Shown: positions 43,852 to 53,189 of the stretch, piece by piece
Layout: each line of letters opens with the position of its first letter
Position numbering within the stretch: the stretch's first letter is position 1
Assembly (NCBI GenBank): GCA_043781855.1
Contig: JAYWBB010000134.1
Coordinates: 1-64,000, forward strand
Length of the DNA: 64,000 bases
Reading direction: 5' to 3'
Origin: Nevskia sp043781855
Lineage (GTDB): Bacteria > Pseudomonadota > Gammaproteobacteria > Nevskiales > Nevskiaceae
Position numbers and translations under genes: made by a program
Notes under the pieces: model-generated
Databases searched by the model: none
The model's input: only the letters and a program-made list of their open reading frames with translations
What the model was told of the DNA's origin: nothing

Positions 43852-44448
43852 ATGGCCACCACGACACCGTCGCGCTTCAAAGCTGTGCGGCTCGGCAGCG
43901 CCCAGGCGAATGATCCGAAAGTGCTGAAGGCGCGACTCGACGAAGCCAGCGGCGCGGCGCAGCTGCGCGACGCCGTGCTCGCCGAGCGTGACGCGCAGAT
44001 CGCGCGATCGGAAAAGGACCTCGCCACCGCAGCCCGCCAGACCGAGACCTTGCGCGCGACCGTCGCCGCGCGCGACACGGCCGGCAAGGGCGCCGCCACG
44101 CAGATCGCCGAACTGAGCAACCAGAACCGGGTGCTCAAGGCACAGCTCGACAAGCTCACGGTAAACCGGCCGAAGATCGCGGTCGACGAGCTGGTGCGCC
44201 AGTTTTCCAGCGGCATCGAGAAACTCAACATCGAAGCGCGCAAGGCCGGTGGCACGGCGTTTCTGGTCGACAACCTGGAGGTCGAGATCAAGGCGGGGAT
44301 CGATGTCAGCGACGGTTTGCGCCTGTCGCAGCTGCCGGACTCCGCGCTCGGCGTGGAGAGCGCGAGCACCCTGCGCTTCGCGCTGAAGCAGGCTGCGGTG
44401 ATCCGCATGGTCGACGACGAGGAGGTTCTGCGTCCGACGCCGCAGTAG
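43852..44448 (+). CDS. Unknown cassette protein D, coiled coil plus C-terminal strand domain
   Basis: A 198-residue cytoplasmic-looking protein. Residues about 25-105 form a coiled coil ('LRDAVLAERDAQIARSEKDL', 'ELSNQNRVLKAQLDKL'). The C-terminal part has a helix 'VDELVRQFSSGIEKLN' followed by 'VDNLEVEIKAGIDVSDGLRL' and 'STLRFALKQ'. The helix-then-'EVEIKAGI' order resembles the helix and 'IEVKLSI' strand of the paralogues, though identity is low. The leader 'AGGAGCACGACC' is almost the same as that of the gene at 40418, supporting a common cassette. It ends eight bases before the convergent waaC. Confidence 0.68.
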   Translation: MATTTPSRFKAVRLGSAQANDPKVLKARLDEASGAAQLRDAVLAERDAQIARSEKDLATAARQTETLRATVAARDTAGKGAATQIAELSNQNRVLKAQLDKLTVNRPKIAVDELVRQFSSGIEKLNIEARKAGGTAFLVDNLEVEIKAGIDVSDGLRLSQLPDSALGVESASTLRFALKQAAVIRMVDDEEVLRPTPQ

Positions 44449-44456
44449 ACCTCAGG

Positions 44457-45446
44457 TCAAGCGAGCAGCCGGGCGACCTCGCGCTCGACGCGCGCGGGTT
44501 CGATGGTGAGCACGCGCCCACGGTCGATCGTCGTGGCGGCCTCGTCGTTCTGCAGCCAGACCTGGTTCGGGCCGACCGCGCCGGTCCGTTGCGGCAGGGT
44601 CGGCCCGTACAGCGAGATCCCCGGCGTGCCCAGCGCGGCGGCCAGATGCATCAGGCCGGTATCGACGCCGACGACCAACCGCGCCTGGGCCAGCCAGCCG
44701 GCGAGCGGCGTCAACCCCAGTTGTGGCAGCACGAAGCCGTTGCAGCCTTCGGCAATCGCAACGGCATCGGCGTGCTCCGCCTCGTTGCCCCAAGGCAGCA
44801 CGACGCGCAGACCGGGCGCCGCAATCGCGTTGCCGAGCGCCCGCCAGTGCGTGAGCGGCCAGCGCTTGCTCGACCAGGTGGTGCCGTGCAGGAATATCGC
44901 GTACGGACCGTCGAGGTCCGGTGCCGGGAACCGGCGCGTGCCGAGTCCGGCATCGGGTGGCGCGGCGAGATCGGGCAGCGGATAGCCGAGCGCCTGCGCG
45001 AACAGCCGGCGCGTACGCTCGACCGCGTGCGCGGCATCGTGTGTCGGCAGCGGATAGCGCGAGGAATAGAAACACGCTGCCAGCGGTTCGCGCGCCGACG
45101 CGCGATCGGGACCGGCGAGCGGGCCGCGCGCCAGCCGCGCGAGCCAGGCGCTCTTGACCAGACCCTGGGCGTCGATCACGCAGTCGTATTGGCGCTGACC
45201 CAGCGCGCGGCGGAATGCCGTCCAGTCGCCGCCGAACGCGGTCTTCAGCGGCTGCCGGCGCCAAGTCCGGAGATTGCAAGGAATCACCCGGTCGACGGCC
45301 GGATGCCAGGCAGGGATTTCGCAGAAAGCGCGCTCGACCAGCCAGTCGCAGCGCAGTCCCGGGTTCGCGCGCACGGCATCGGTGAGCGCCGGAAGGGTAT
45401 GGACGATATCGCCGAGCGACGAAATCTTGACGACGAGAAGCTGCAT
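44457..45446 (-). CDS. waaC: Lipopolysaccharide heptosyltransferase I WaaC
   Basis: A GT9 glycosyltransferase of 329 residues that transfers the first heptose from ADP-heptose to Kdo in the LPS inner core. The N-terminus 'MQLLVVKISSLGDIVHTLPA' is diagnostic and sets the start at 45446, 32 codons into a longer open frame. The C-terminal donor site 'GVDTGLMHLAAALGTP' and 'LYGPTLPQRTGAVGP' fit the family. It works downstream of WaaA (encoded at 36.5-37.8 kb) in the same pathway; the unknown cassette lies between them. It is divergent from the TPR-NTF2 gene. Confidence 0.94.
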   Translation of the reverse strand: MQLLVVKISSLGDIVHTLPALTDAVRANPGLRCDWLVERAFCEIPAWHPAVDRVIPCNLRTWRRQPLKTAFGGDWTAFRRALGQRQYDCVIDAQGLVKSAWLARLARGPLAGPDRASAREPLAACFYSSRYPLPTHDAAHAVERTRRLFAQALGYPLPDLAAPPDAGLGTRRFPAPDLDGPYAIFLHGTTWSSKRWPLTHWRALGNAIAAPGLRVVLPWGNEAEHADAVAIAEGCNGFVLPQLGLTPLAGWLAQARLVVGVDTGLMHLAAALGTPGISLYGPTLPQRTGAVGPNQVWLQNDEAATTIDRGRVLTIEPARVEREVARLLA

Positions 45447-45505
45447 GGGCGGCGCTGGCAGTTGGACGAACGGGCAGTCCGGGCGGTCGGCAAATCGGGA
45501 CTTGC

Positions 45506-45514
45506 TGGTATTAT
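45506..45514 (+). promoter_or_regulatory. Candidate extended -10 promoter for the TPR-NTF2 gene
   Basis: TGGTATTAT at 45506-45514 matches an extended -10 element (TGn followed by 5 of 6 bases of TATAAT). It lies 107 bases before the GTG start at 45622 in the waaC/TPR divergent region. No good -35 box is present, which is usual for extended -10 promoters. Confidence 0.35.
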
Positions 45515-45621
45515 TCGAGAGTCGAAGTGACCGGCCAATCACCTGCTGCTGCCGACCTCATTCGTTGGTCGCGGAGTGTGGCAGTCACGATGATCAACCG
45601 GTTTTTATTGTAGGGGCTTTC

Positions 45622-46578
45622 GTGAATCTCAAAGCGTGCCGCATCGCGGCGATCATGCTCATAGCTGCGGGCGGTGTCGGGTCGGCCTGGGCGGCGACGC
45701 CGGTCGAGGAAACGCAGGCGCTGATCGCGCGCGGCGATCTCGACGGCGCATTGAAACGCATCGACCGTTTTCTGGCGGCGTCGCCGCAGGATGCCGAGGG
45801 TCGCTTCACGCGCGCCCTGATCCTGGTCAGGCAGAACAAGAATGCCGATGCGATCAAGGCCTTCTCCGAGTTGACGCACGACTATCCGCAACTGCCTGAG
45901 CCTTACAACAACCTCGCGGTGCTGCACGCCCAGGCCGGCGACTACGAGAAGGCGCGCGACGCGCTCGAAGCCGCGCTCGCGACCAACCCGTCCTACGCCA
46001 CCGCGCATGAAAACCTCGGCGACATCTACGCCGCCCTGGCCGGCGCCGCCTACAACCGCGCCCTGACCCTGGACAAGAACAACCCGACGACACGCTACAA
46101 GCTGTCGCTGATCAGTCAGATTTCGAGCGAGGCGTCGACCGGCCGCGCGGTGGCCGCAGCGGCGAACCCGGCATCCGCCGCAGGCCCGGCGTCGGCGCCG
46201 GCGTCGGCGCCAACGGCATCACCGGCCGCGACGGCGGCGCCGAGCCCATCGGCGTTCGCCGCGCTGGATGCCTGGGCGCTGGCTTGGTCGAACCGCGATG
46301 TCGATACGTATCTCGCTTCCTACGCGCCCGACTTCCAGCCCGACGGCGGCCTGACGCTGGATGAATGGCAAACCCAGCGCCGCAGCCGCATCGGCAAGGC
46401 GAGGACCATCAGCGTGCACATCGTCAACCCGCACGTGCAGTCGGTCGACGCACAGCATGTGCGGGTCAGCTTCACACAGGACTACCGGTCCGACACGATT
46501 TCGGACAAGGTGTCGAAGACGATCGACCTGCGCGAGATCGGAGGGGCATGGAAGATCAACCGGGAATCAATCCGCTGA
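45622..46578 (+). CDS. Periplasmic TPR protein with C-terminal NTF2-like domain
   Basis: A 318-residue secreted protein: signal peptide ('AAIMLIAAGGVGSAWA'), TPR repeats (residues about 35-165, including 'PYNNLAVLHAQAGDYEKARD' and 'AHENLGDIYAALAGAAYNRA'), an Ala/Pro/Ser linker (about 180-215), and a C-terminal SnoaL/NTF2-like domain beginning 'ALDAWALAWSNRDVDTYLAS' and ending 'GGAWKINRE'. It starts at GTG 45622 with AGGGG upstream. The next gene overlaps its end by 31 bases and carries the same type of C-terminal domain. A role in cell-wall or envelope maintenance is inferred from that partner. Confidence 0.8.
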   Translation: MNLKACRIAAIMLIAAGGVGSAWAATPVEETQALIARGDLDGALKRIDRFLAASPQDAEGRFTRALILVRQNKNADAIKAFSELTHDYPQLPEPYNNLAVLHAQAGDYEKARDALEAALATNPSYATAHENLGDIYAALAGAAYNRALTLDKNNPTTRYKLSLISQISSEASTGRAVAAAANPASAAGPASAPASAPTASPAATAAPSPSAFAALDAWALAWSNRDVDTYLASYAPDFQPDGGLTLDEWQTQRRSRIGKARTISVHIVNPHVQSVDAQHVRVSFTQDYRSDTISDKVSKTIDLREIGGAWKINRESIR

Positions 46579-47798
46579 ACCGTGACCCGTGGCGTCGGCC
46601 GGATTTTGCCCACCATAGCCGGAGGCTGTTCCGCAGCATCCTGAGCATTTTTCTGCTGATCGGTGCGGAGTGTGCGGCGGCGCGTGCCGAACCGACCGCG
46701 CATCCGGAGGTGCAATTGCAGGCGGCCGTCGTGGCGATGGAAGCCGGCGACTATGGCGGCGCCACGCGCAAGCTCGAAGAAGTGCTCAGGCGTGAACCCA
46801 ATTACCGGCTTGCGCAGCTGCTCTACGGTCAGACGCTGGCGCTGCGTTCGGGCGCGCACATCGGGTCGCCGCTGACCAACGATCAGGACCCGCGCCTGCG
46901 CGAACTGCTCGACGAATATCACGCCCGCACCGACGAGACCCACGCGCAGCCGGAGCCCGGCCTGTTGCCGGACGGGCTGATCAAGCTCGCCGACGAAGTG
47001 CGCCACGCGGTCATTGTCGATCTCGCCAAGACGCGGCTCTATGTGGTCGAAAACAGCAAGTCCGGCCCGCGCGTCGTGCGCAGCTACTACGCGGCGATCG
47101 CGCGCAACGGCTTCGGCAAACAGAGCGCGGGCGATCTGCGCACGCCGGTCGGTGTCTATCACATCACCGGCTGGACGCCGGGTGCTGCCTTGCCGCCTTT
47201 GTACGGGGCCGGCGCGTTTCCGGTGAACTATCCAAATTCCTGGGATCGCAGTCTCGGCAAATCCGGTTACGGCATCTGGCTGCACGGCGTGCCGGCCAAT
47301 ACCTACGTTCGGCCACCGCGTTCCAGCGAAGGCTGCGTGACGATGGCCAATGAAGACCTGCTGGCGCTGCAATCGCTGCTCAGCGGCGGCAGCACGCCGG
47401 TGATCCTCGCCGACAAGATCGACTGGCAACCCGCTGCAAAGATTGCGGCCGAGCGCGAGGCGCTGACCAGGGATATCGAGAACTGGCGTCGACGCTGGTC
47501 CCGGCGCGATACCGACGCCTATCTCGGTTTCTACGCCAGCGATTTCAAGACCGACGACGGCATGGGCAAGAGCGCCTTCGCCGAGTCCATGCGCCGCGTC
47601 AACGCGGGCAAGAAGCGCGTCGAGATCAAGCTTGCAGAGCTGAGTCTTTTCGCCTATCCCGGCGAGCACGGGCTGGTCGTCGCGCAGTTCGTGCAGAACT
47701 ACAGAAGCGACAACTTCACGTCGAGCTCACGCAAGGATCAGTATTGGCGGCAGCAAGCCAATGGCGACTGGAAGATCGTGCGCGAGGAGAATCGCTGA
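46548..47798 (+). CDS. L,D-transpeptidase with C-terminal NTF2-like (Cds6-type) domain
   Basis: A 416-residue periplasmic enzyme of the YkuD family, which forms 3-3 cross-links or attaches proteins to peptidoglycan. It has an N-terminal signal anchor, a TPR-like helical pair ('AVVAMEAGDYGGATRKLEEV'), a YkuD domain with His246 in 'IWLHGVPANTY' and the catalytic Cys263 in 'SSEGCVTM', and an NTF2-like tail ('WRRRWSRRDTDAYLGFYASD' to 'GDWKIVREE'). The usual 'SHGC' reads 'SEGC'. ATG 46548 has a strong GGAGGGG site and lies inside the preceding gene (31-base overlap), so translation is coupled. Confidence 0.88.
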   Translation: MEDQPGINPLNRDPWRRPDFAHHSRRLFRSILSIFLLIGAECAAARAEPTAHPEVQLQAAVVAMEAGDYGGATRKLEEVLRREPNYRLAQLLYGQTLALRSGAHIGSPLTNDQDPRLRELLDEYHARTDETHAQPEPGLLPDGLIKLADEVRHAVIVDLAKTRLYVVENSKSGPRVVRSYYAAIARNGFGKQSAGDLRTPVGVYHITGWTPGAALPPLYGAGAFPVNYPNSWDRSLGKSGYGIWLHGVPANTYVRPPRSSEGCVTMANEDLLALQSLLSGGSTPVILADKIDWQPAAKIAAEREALTRDIENWRRRWSRRDTDAYLGFYASDFKTDDGMGKSAFAESMRRVNAGKKRVEIKLAELSLFAYPGEHGLVVAQFVQNYRSDNFTSSSRKDQYWRQQANGDWKIVREENR

Positions 47799-48006
47799 GC
47801 ACGGGCGCATCATTTGCGACGCGCCGGGGCCGACATCGTGGCGCTCCAGAAGCTTTGCCTGCACCACGCTGACGATCGACTGGGGCCGCCGCGCTGGCCG
47901 CGGCGAAAAAGCCGGTGGTTGCCGACGATTGAGCACCTGCCCGTGCTTGAATCCACACGCATCATCGCAACATTCGGAACGAATCTTTCATTGAGAAATC
48001 CGCTCG

Positions 48007-49827
48007 ATGCGTACCGCTCGCCGCAGCACGCCTGACGTCGTCGCCGCCGCCGCCGACGCCGGGCCGCCGCTCAGCGTGCGCAAGACGCTGGCGACCTTGC
48101 GTCCCTACCTCGCCGAATTCCCCGGTCGCGTCAGTCTCGCACTGACGCTGCTGTTCATCGCCAAGATCGCGGGTGTCTGGCTGCCGCAGGTGCTCAAGCA
48201 TCTGGTCGACGGCCTGTCGCCGCACGAGGGTTTGATCCTGACCGTGCCGGCGGCGTTGCTGCTGGCCTACGGCGCCTTCCGCTTCATCAACGTGCTGCTC
48301 GGCGAACTGCGCGATCTCGTCTTCGGCCGCGTCGCCGAGCGTGCGCAGCGGAGGGCCGCGCTCAAGGTTTTCGAGCATCTGCACCGGCTCGATCTCGACT
48401 TCCATCTGTCGCGCCGCACCGGCGGACTCGGTCGCGACATCGAACGCGGCGTCGACGGCATCAGCTTCCTGCTGCGTTTTCTGACCTTCAACATCCTGCC
48501 GACGCTGTTCGAGATCGCGCTCGTCGCCGGCATTCTCTGGCAACAGTACGACGGCCGCTTCGCCGCGATCGCCGGCGTGTCGGTGGTGCTCTACGTCGCG
48601 TTCTCGGTCTGGGTCACGGAGTGGCGCACGCAGTATGTGCGCGCCGCGAACACCATGGACTCGAAAGCCAACACGCGCGCGATCGACAGCCTGCTCAACT
48701 ACGAGACGGTCAAGTATTTCGGCAACGAGCGCTGGGAAGCAGAACGTTACGACGACAGCATGGCGGCCTGGGAGCGCGCGACGGCGCAGAACCGCATGTC
48801 GCTGTCGGCGCTGAACACCGGGCAGGCCCTCCTCGTCGCCGGCAGCATCACCGCCATGATGGCGCTGGCCGCACTCGAAGTGACGCATGGCCGCATGACC
48901 ACCGGCGACTTCGTCGCGGTCAACGCCTACATGATCCAGTTGTTCGTGCCGCTGAATTTCCTCGGTTTCGTCTACCGCGAAATCCGCCGGGCGCTGACCG
49001 ACATGCAGAAGATGTTCGGCCTGCTCGATCAGGGGTCGAAGGTGATCGATACGCCGGGTGCGCCGGCGCTGATCGTAGACCGCGCCGCCGGCCACGCCGA
49101 GGTGCGCTTCGAGCGCGTCGACTTCGGCTATTCCGGCGCGCGACAGATTCTGCACGAAGTCAGCTTCACCATCGCCCCGGGAAAGAAGCTGGCGGTAGTG
49201 GGCGCCAGCGGTGCCGGCAAGTCGACCGTCGCGCGCCTGCTGTTCCGTTTCTACGATCCCGACCATGGCGCGGTGCGCATCAACGGCCAGGATCTTCGCA
49301 AGGTATCGCAGGAGAGTCTCCGACGCCTGATCGGCGTGGTGCCGCAGGACACGGTCCTGTTCAACGACACGATCGAATACAACATCGCCTACGGTCGCCC
49401 GGGCGCCACGCGCGCCGAAGTGGAGCGTGCAGCCAAGCTCGCGCATCTCGACGGTTTCATCGCGCGCCTGCCCGACGGCTACGAGACCATGGTCGGCGAA
49501 CGCGGACTGAAGGTTTCCGGCGGCGAGAAGCAACGTATCGCGATCGCCCGCGCCCTGCTGAAAGACCCGCCGATACTGATTCTCGACGAGGCCACATCCT
49601 CGCTGGATTCGGCCGCAGAGCAGGCGATCCTCGACGCCCTGCGCTCGGCGACCGACCGCCGCACGACCCTGGTCATCGCCCATCGTCTGTCGACGGTCAC
49701 CGACGCCGATACGATCCTCGTGCTAGAACAGGGCCGTGTCGTCGAGCAAGGTGGCCATGCCGAGTTGCTGCTGCGGCGTGGCCCCTATGCCCGCCTCTGG
49801 GATCTGCAACTTCGGGAGAAAATCTGA
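48007..49827 (+). CDS. Atm1-type ABC exporter (fused permease and ATPase)
   Basis: A 606-residue half-transporter with an N-terminal six-helix membrane domain (about residues 40-330) and a C-terminal ATPase: Walker A 'GASGAGKST' near 398, signature 'VSGGEKQRIAIARALL' near 505, Walker B/D-loop 'LILDEATSSLDS'. The membrane part, with 'FGRVAERAQRRAALKVFEHL', 'RTGGLGRDIERG' and 'NYETVKYFGNERWEAERYD', matches the Atm1/ABCB7 group. Bacterial members export glutathione conjugates and metal-glutathione complexes. The 200-base gap before it and the gap of 243 bases after it hold no recognised gene. Confidence 0.9.
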   Translation: MRTARRSTPDVVAAAADAGPPLSVRKTLATLRPYLAEFPGRVSLALTLLFIAKIAGVWLPQVLKHLVDGLSPHEGLILTVPAALLLAYGAFRFINVLLGELRDLVFGRVAERAQRRAALKVFEHLHRLDLDFHLSRRTGGLGRDIERGVDGISFLLRFLTFNILPTLFEIALVAGILWQQYDGRFAAIAGVSVVLYVAFSVWVTEWRTQYVRAANTMDSKANTRAIDSLLNYETVKYFGNERWEAERYDDSMAAWERATAQNRMSLSALNTGQALLVAGSITAMMALAALEVTHGRMTTGDFVAVNAYMIQLFVPLNFLGFVYREIRRALTDMQKMFGLLDQGSKVIDTPGAPALIVDRAAGHAEVRFERVDFGYSGARQILHEVSFTIAPGKKLAVVGASGAGKSTVARLLFRFYDPDHGAVRINGQDLRKVSQESLRRLIGVVPQDTVLFNDTIEYNIAYGRPGATRAEVERAAKLAHLDGFIARLPDGYETMVGERGLKVSGGEKQRIAIARALLKDPPILILDEATSSLDSAAEQAILDALRSATDRRTTLVIAHRLSTVTDADTILVLEQGRVVEQGGHAELLLRRGPYARLWDLQLREKI

Positions 49828-50070
49828 ATTCGGAGTTGACGGCATGTCTGGGCACGTGATCCGGCGCTCGATCCGGCCGCTGCAATTTATAGATATTATT
49901 GACTAGCCGGCTCGGTTTGGCCGATGAGCCGCCTACAGTGTTTTCTCTATGGCGCATAGGACCTCCTAGTCTCCCTCGAAACCGGCGTCGGGCCGGGCTC
50001 GGTGTCGGTGAAGAGATCTCCGCCGGCCGACTGAATCAGTCGCGAACGACGCAGGTAGCGGGGACGGAAA

Positions 50071-52218
50071 ATGAGTGTCTACAGCAGTCCGAAAGGCAGC
50101 CCGAAAGTCGTGAGTCTGCTGCGCGGAAAACAAAAGGCTTCCGAAGCCACCGTGAACCTTGTCGGCGAACTGCGGGAACTCGTCGTCGAGTCGTTGCGCG
50201 ACCGTCTCAACACGATGTTCGATGGCGCCGACGATCTCCTTTTCGAGTTCGCCGAACGCGCGACCAACAATAATGACCGGCGCCTGTTCTTCGACACCAT
50301 GCGTGCCGTCCGACTCGGCCGCAAGATGATGCTGACGCAGTTCTGCGAGGCGATGTCGGCCAAGTTCGCGGCCAGCGTGCCGACGGCGGGCGCCGCCGCG
50401 CAGAGCGGTTACGGGAATGACGAAGACCAGGAATTCACGCTCCAGAAATCGGAGTCGGTGGAACTCACGATCGCCGTCTCGAACATGGCGACCAAGGCCG
50501 AGGGGCTCTACAAGCAGACACTCTGGGAAATCGACGGTCGCATCCAGACGCTGATCCAGGACGCGCATGCCCCGATCATGCCGGAGGCGCTGGCGCCGAC
50601 GACAATCTGCACCGCGTTCCGCGGCTGCGCGGAATCGCTCGATGTCGAATTCGCGGTCGAGCTGGTGATCTTCAAGCTCTTCGACCGCCTGGTCATCAGC
50701 AATCTCGCCGAGCTTTATTCGAACGTCCTCCACTTCCTCAAGCGGCAGGGTGTGCGCGCGCAACAGGTCAACCTGACGCCGGGGCGCGGTGGCGCGCCGA
50801 CCCCGTCGCAGCAGATCGACCCCGAGGCTTTTCCGCCGTCCGCCGGCGTGGCGCAGGAAGGCGGCGAGCCATTCCGTCCGTCGTTCGCGACCTCGTCGCT
50901 GTTCTCGGGCAACCCGATGCCGGCGCAGATGCCGGGCGGCGCACCGCTCGGGCTCGCGGCGGGCATGATGATGTCGCCCTCGCTGGACCCGCAGACGCTG
51001 CATGCGCTGCAGCGCATCGGCGCCGGCGCGCCGAGTGCCGCGATCTACACCAACGCCAGCCTCGCCGCCGACCTTGCCGCCGCAGCGCTGGGTCACACCA
51101 TCGTCGGCTGGGACCCGAGGCAGACCACCGCTTATGTCCAGCGCGCGAGCCTCGTCGGGCACATGTTCAACGACATTCTCTCCGACCCGCACCTGCCGTC
51201 GAACCTGCGCTCGCAGTTCGATGGCCTGCGTCTGTCGACGATCAAGGTGGCCCTGCGCGAGCTGGCGTTCATCGCCGATCCGGACCACCCGGTGCGCGGC
51301 CTGATCAACGAGCTGGCGACGATGGCGACGACGGCGCCTGCTGGCGGCAGCGATACCGTCGCGCGGATTTCCGAGCTGGTCGGCCAGATCCAGAAGCAGT
51401 TCGACATCGCGGCGGAGACGCTGCGCAAACCGCCCGGCGAAATCGAGCTGATCGAAACCGAACAGGCCGAGCGCTTCATCGAGCAGCAGGTTGCGCAGAC
51501 GGCGGCGCGGCGGCAGGCGATGGTCAAGAAGGTTCGTCGCATCATTGCCGAGGAGCTGCAATTGCGGACTCGCGGCGCCAATATCACCGACGATGTCCGG
51601 CCGCTGCTGAATTCCGCCTGGGCGCCGATGATGGCGATGCACCTGCTGCATCACGGCCCGGACAGCGACCAGTGGAAGAACGGCATGGCGCTGCTCGACC
51701 GCATCCTGGACGCGCTCGATCCCCTGCGAGTCGACGCGCGTAATGATGAGCAGCGGCAGATTCTGTTCGACGACCTGACGACCGAATTCGAGTCCGTCGG
51801 TCTGGCCGGCGAGCGCATCGACAGCGCACTCGAAGGTTTCGAAAAGACGTTGCTGGGCATTTTGCCGGACTCTGCGGCGGACGCGGTGCTTCCGGCCGTG
51901 GCGCAGTCGGTCAGCGTCGCCTCGCTGTCCGCGGCCAGCGCGCCCGAAGGCGTCAGCGAACTGCTGGAGATGCTGATCCGACCCGGCGCCTGGTTCCTGA
52001 TCTACGATCACGATCGCAACGAGAGCCGCTGGATGAAAGCGGTCGCCTATTACGCCGGGCTCGACTGCGCCGCGTTTGCCGAATTCAACGGCAGCAATAC
52101 GCTGCTGCTTAAATCGCGCATGCTGCTCGACGACCTCGTCGCGCGCCGCACCGTGCCGATCGACCTCGGCCCGGCCGCGAAGACCGCGCTCGACCGTTTT
52201 CTGGCCCGCGCCAGCTAA
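50071..52218 (+). CDS. DUF1631-family protein
   Basis: A 715-residue cytoplasmic protein of the DUF1631 family, common in Beta- and Gammaproteobacteria and without firmly known function. Family blocks include 'NNNDRRLFFDTMRAVRLGRK', 'LYSNVLHFLKRQGV' and the C-terminal 'LIRPGAWFLIYDHDRNESRW' followed by 'LLKSRMLLDDLVARRTVPID'. The middle (residues about 230-310) is Pro/Gly/Ala-rich and probably a linker. A GGGGACGG site precedes the ATG. The upstream gap at 49828-50070 has an AT-rich patch near 49888-49908 that may be its promoter. Confidence 0.88.
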   Translation: MSVYSSPKGSPKVVSLLRGKQKASEATVNLVGELRELVVESLRDRLNTMFDGADDLLFEFAERATNNNDRRLFFDTMRAVRLGRKMMLTQFCEAMSAKFAASVPTAGAAAQSGYGNDEDQEFTLQKSESVELTIAVSNMATKAEGLYKQTLWEIDGRIQTLIQDAHAPIMPEALAPTTICTAFRGCAESLDVEFAVELVIFKLFDRLVISNLAELYSNVLHFLKRQGVRAQQVNLTPGRGGAPTPSQQIDPEAFPPSAGVAQEGGEPFRPSFATSSLFSGNPMPAQMPGGAPLGLAAGMMMSPSLDPQTLHALQRIGAGAPSAAIYTNASLAADLAAAALGHTIVGWDPRQTTAYVQRASLVGHMFNDILSDPHLPSNLRSQFDGLRLSTIKVALRELAFIADPDHPVRGLINELATMATTAPAGGSDTVARISELVGQIQKQFDIAAETLRKPPGEIELIETEQAERFIEQQVAQTAARRQAMVKKVRRIIAEELQLRTRGANITDDVRPLLNSAWAPMMAMHLLHHGPDSDQWKNGMALLDRILDALDPLRVDARNDEQRQILFDDLTTEFESVGLAGERIDSALEGFEKTLLGILPDSAADAVLPAVAQSVSVASLSAASAPEGVSELLEMLIRPGAWFLIYDHDRNESRWMKAVAYYAGLDCAAFAEFNGSNTLLLKSRMLLDDLVARRTVPIDLGPAAKTALDRFLARAS

Positions 52219-52355
52219 GCCGGTTGCGATCGCGGCCGCGCCGAGGCTTGGCGCCGCCGAAGCACCTCGCAGGAAAAATTTCCGGCCTGCGCCCTTCCGT
52301 GCGCAAGTCTTTTCCACTAACTTGCTGAGTGCCAGGCGCTCATCAAAACAAACCA

Positions 52356-53189
52356 ATGTTCGATTTCGGCAGGCTAGATTTGAAGCAGCGCGTCCTGGCG
52401 CGGCTGGTCACTCCCGAAATCGAACAGCTGGTTGCGAGCATCCCCACGCCGGTCGGCAGCTTCGGCTACGACCCCTGGGGCTACAACGAGGACCGCTTCA
52501 AGCTGGGCCTCGGCGTGGCGAAACTGCTCTACGACAAATACTTCCGCGTCACCGCGCACGGCGTCGAAAACATTCCCGCGTCCGGCCGCGTGCTGATCGT
52601 CGGCAACCACAGCGGCCAATTGCCGATGGATGGTGTGCTGGTCGGCGTCGCCGCCGCAACCAATCCGCACGGCCCGCGCCTCGTGCGCGCAATGATCGAG
52701 CGCTTCTTCCCGACCGTGCCCTGGCTCGGCAACATCATGAATGCGCTCGGCGGCGTCATCGGCGATCCGATCAACTGCGCGAAGATGCTCGAGATGGACG
52801 AAGCGGTCATCGTCTTTCCTGAGGGGGTGCGCGGCTCCGGCAAGCTGTACAAAAAGCGCTATCAGCTGCAACGCTTCGGCAACGGCTTCCTGCATCTGGC
52901 GATCAATCATCGGGCGCCGGTCGTGCCGGTCGGCATCGTTGGTTGCGAGGAAACCATGCCGGCGATCGCGAATCTCGCGCCAATCGCCAGGCTGCTCGGC
53001 ATGCCGTACCTGCCGATCGTGCCCTCGCTGATTCCGTTGCCGGCGCGCGTCTACATGAATTTCGGCGAGCCGATGCATTTTTCGCCGCGGGCGACCGAGG
53101 CAGAAGTCACGTTGGCGGTCGAGACGGTCAAGGCTGAACTGCGCCGGCTCATCGAGCTCGGCCTGAAAGAACGCAAGAGCATTTTCTGA
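52356..53189 (+). CDS. Lysophospholipid acyltransferase-family protein
   Basis: An acyltransferase of 277 residues with the LPLAT fold. The acyl-transfer motif 'NHSGQLPMDG' and the phosphate-binding motif 'FPEGVRGSGK' are present, as in diacylglycerol- or glycerophospholipid-type acyltransferases. I prefer ATG 52356 ('MFDFGRLDL'); a GTG nine codons upstream is possible, and neither has a strong ribosome site. The stop overlaps the ATG of the following epimerase-type gene by one base, so both probably act in the same lipid or envelope pathway. The substrate is unknown. Confidence 0.83.
   Translation: MFDFGRLDLKQRVLARLVTPEIEQLVASIPTPVGSFGYDPWGYNEDRFKLGLGVAKLLYDKYFRVTAHGVENIPASGRVLIVGNHSGQLPMDGVLVGVAAATNPHGPRLVRAMIERFFPTVPWLGNIMNALGGVIGDPINCAKMLEMDEAVIVFPEGVRGSGKLYKKRYQLQRFGNGFLHLAINHRAPVVPVGIVGCEETMPAIANLAPIARLLGMPYLPIVPSLIPLPARVYMNFGEPMHFSPRATEAEVTLAVETVKAELRRLIELGLKERKSIF

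Noticed and set aside
44448..44458. GACCTCAGGTC palindrome between the cassette and waaC
   Set aside because: The stem is only four to five bases and no T run follows; too weak to call a terminator.
47814..47990. Short frame containing 'RRAGADIVALQ', like the start of an endonuclease/exonuclease/phosphatase domain
   Set aside because: Only about ten residues resemble the family, no other motif follows and the match is probably chance.
49966..52356. 796-residue minus-strand frame opposite the DUF1631 gene
   Set aside because: Antisense shadow; the plus-strand DUF1631 protein has clear family blocks and a good ribosome site.
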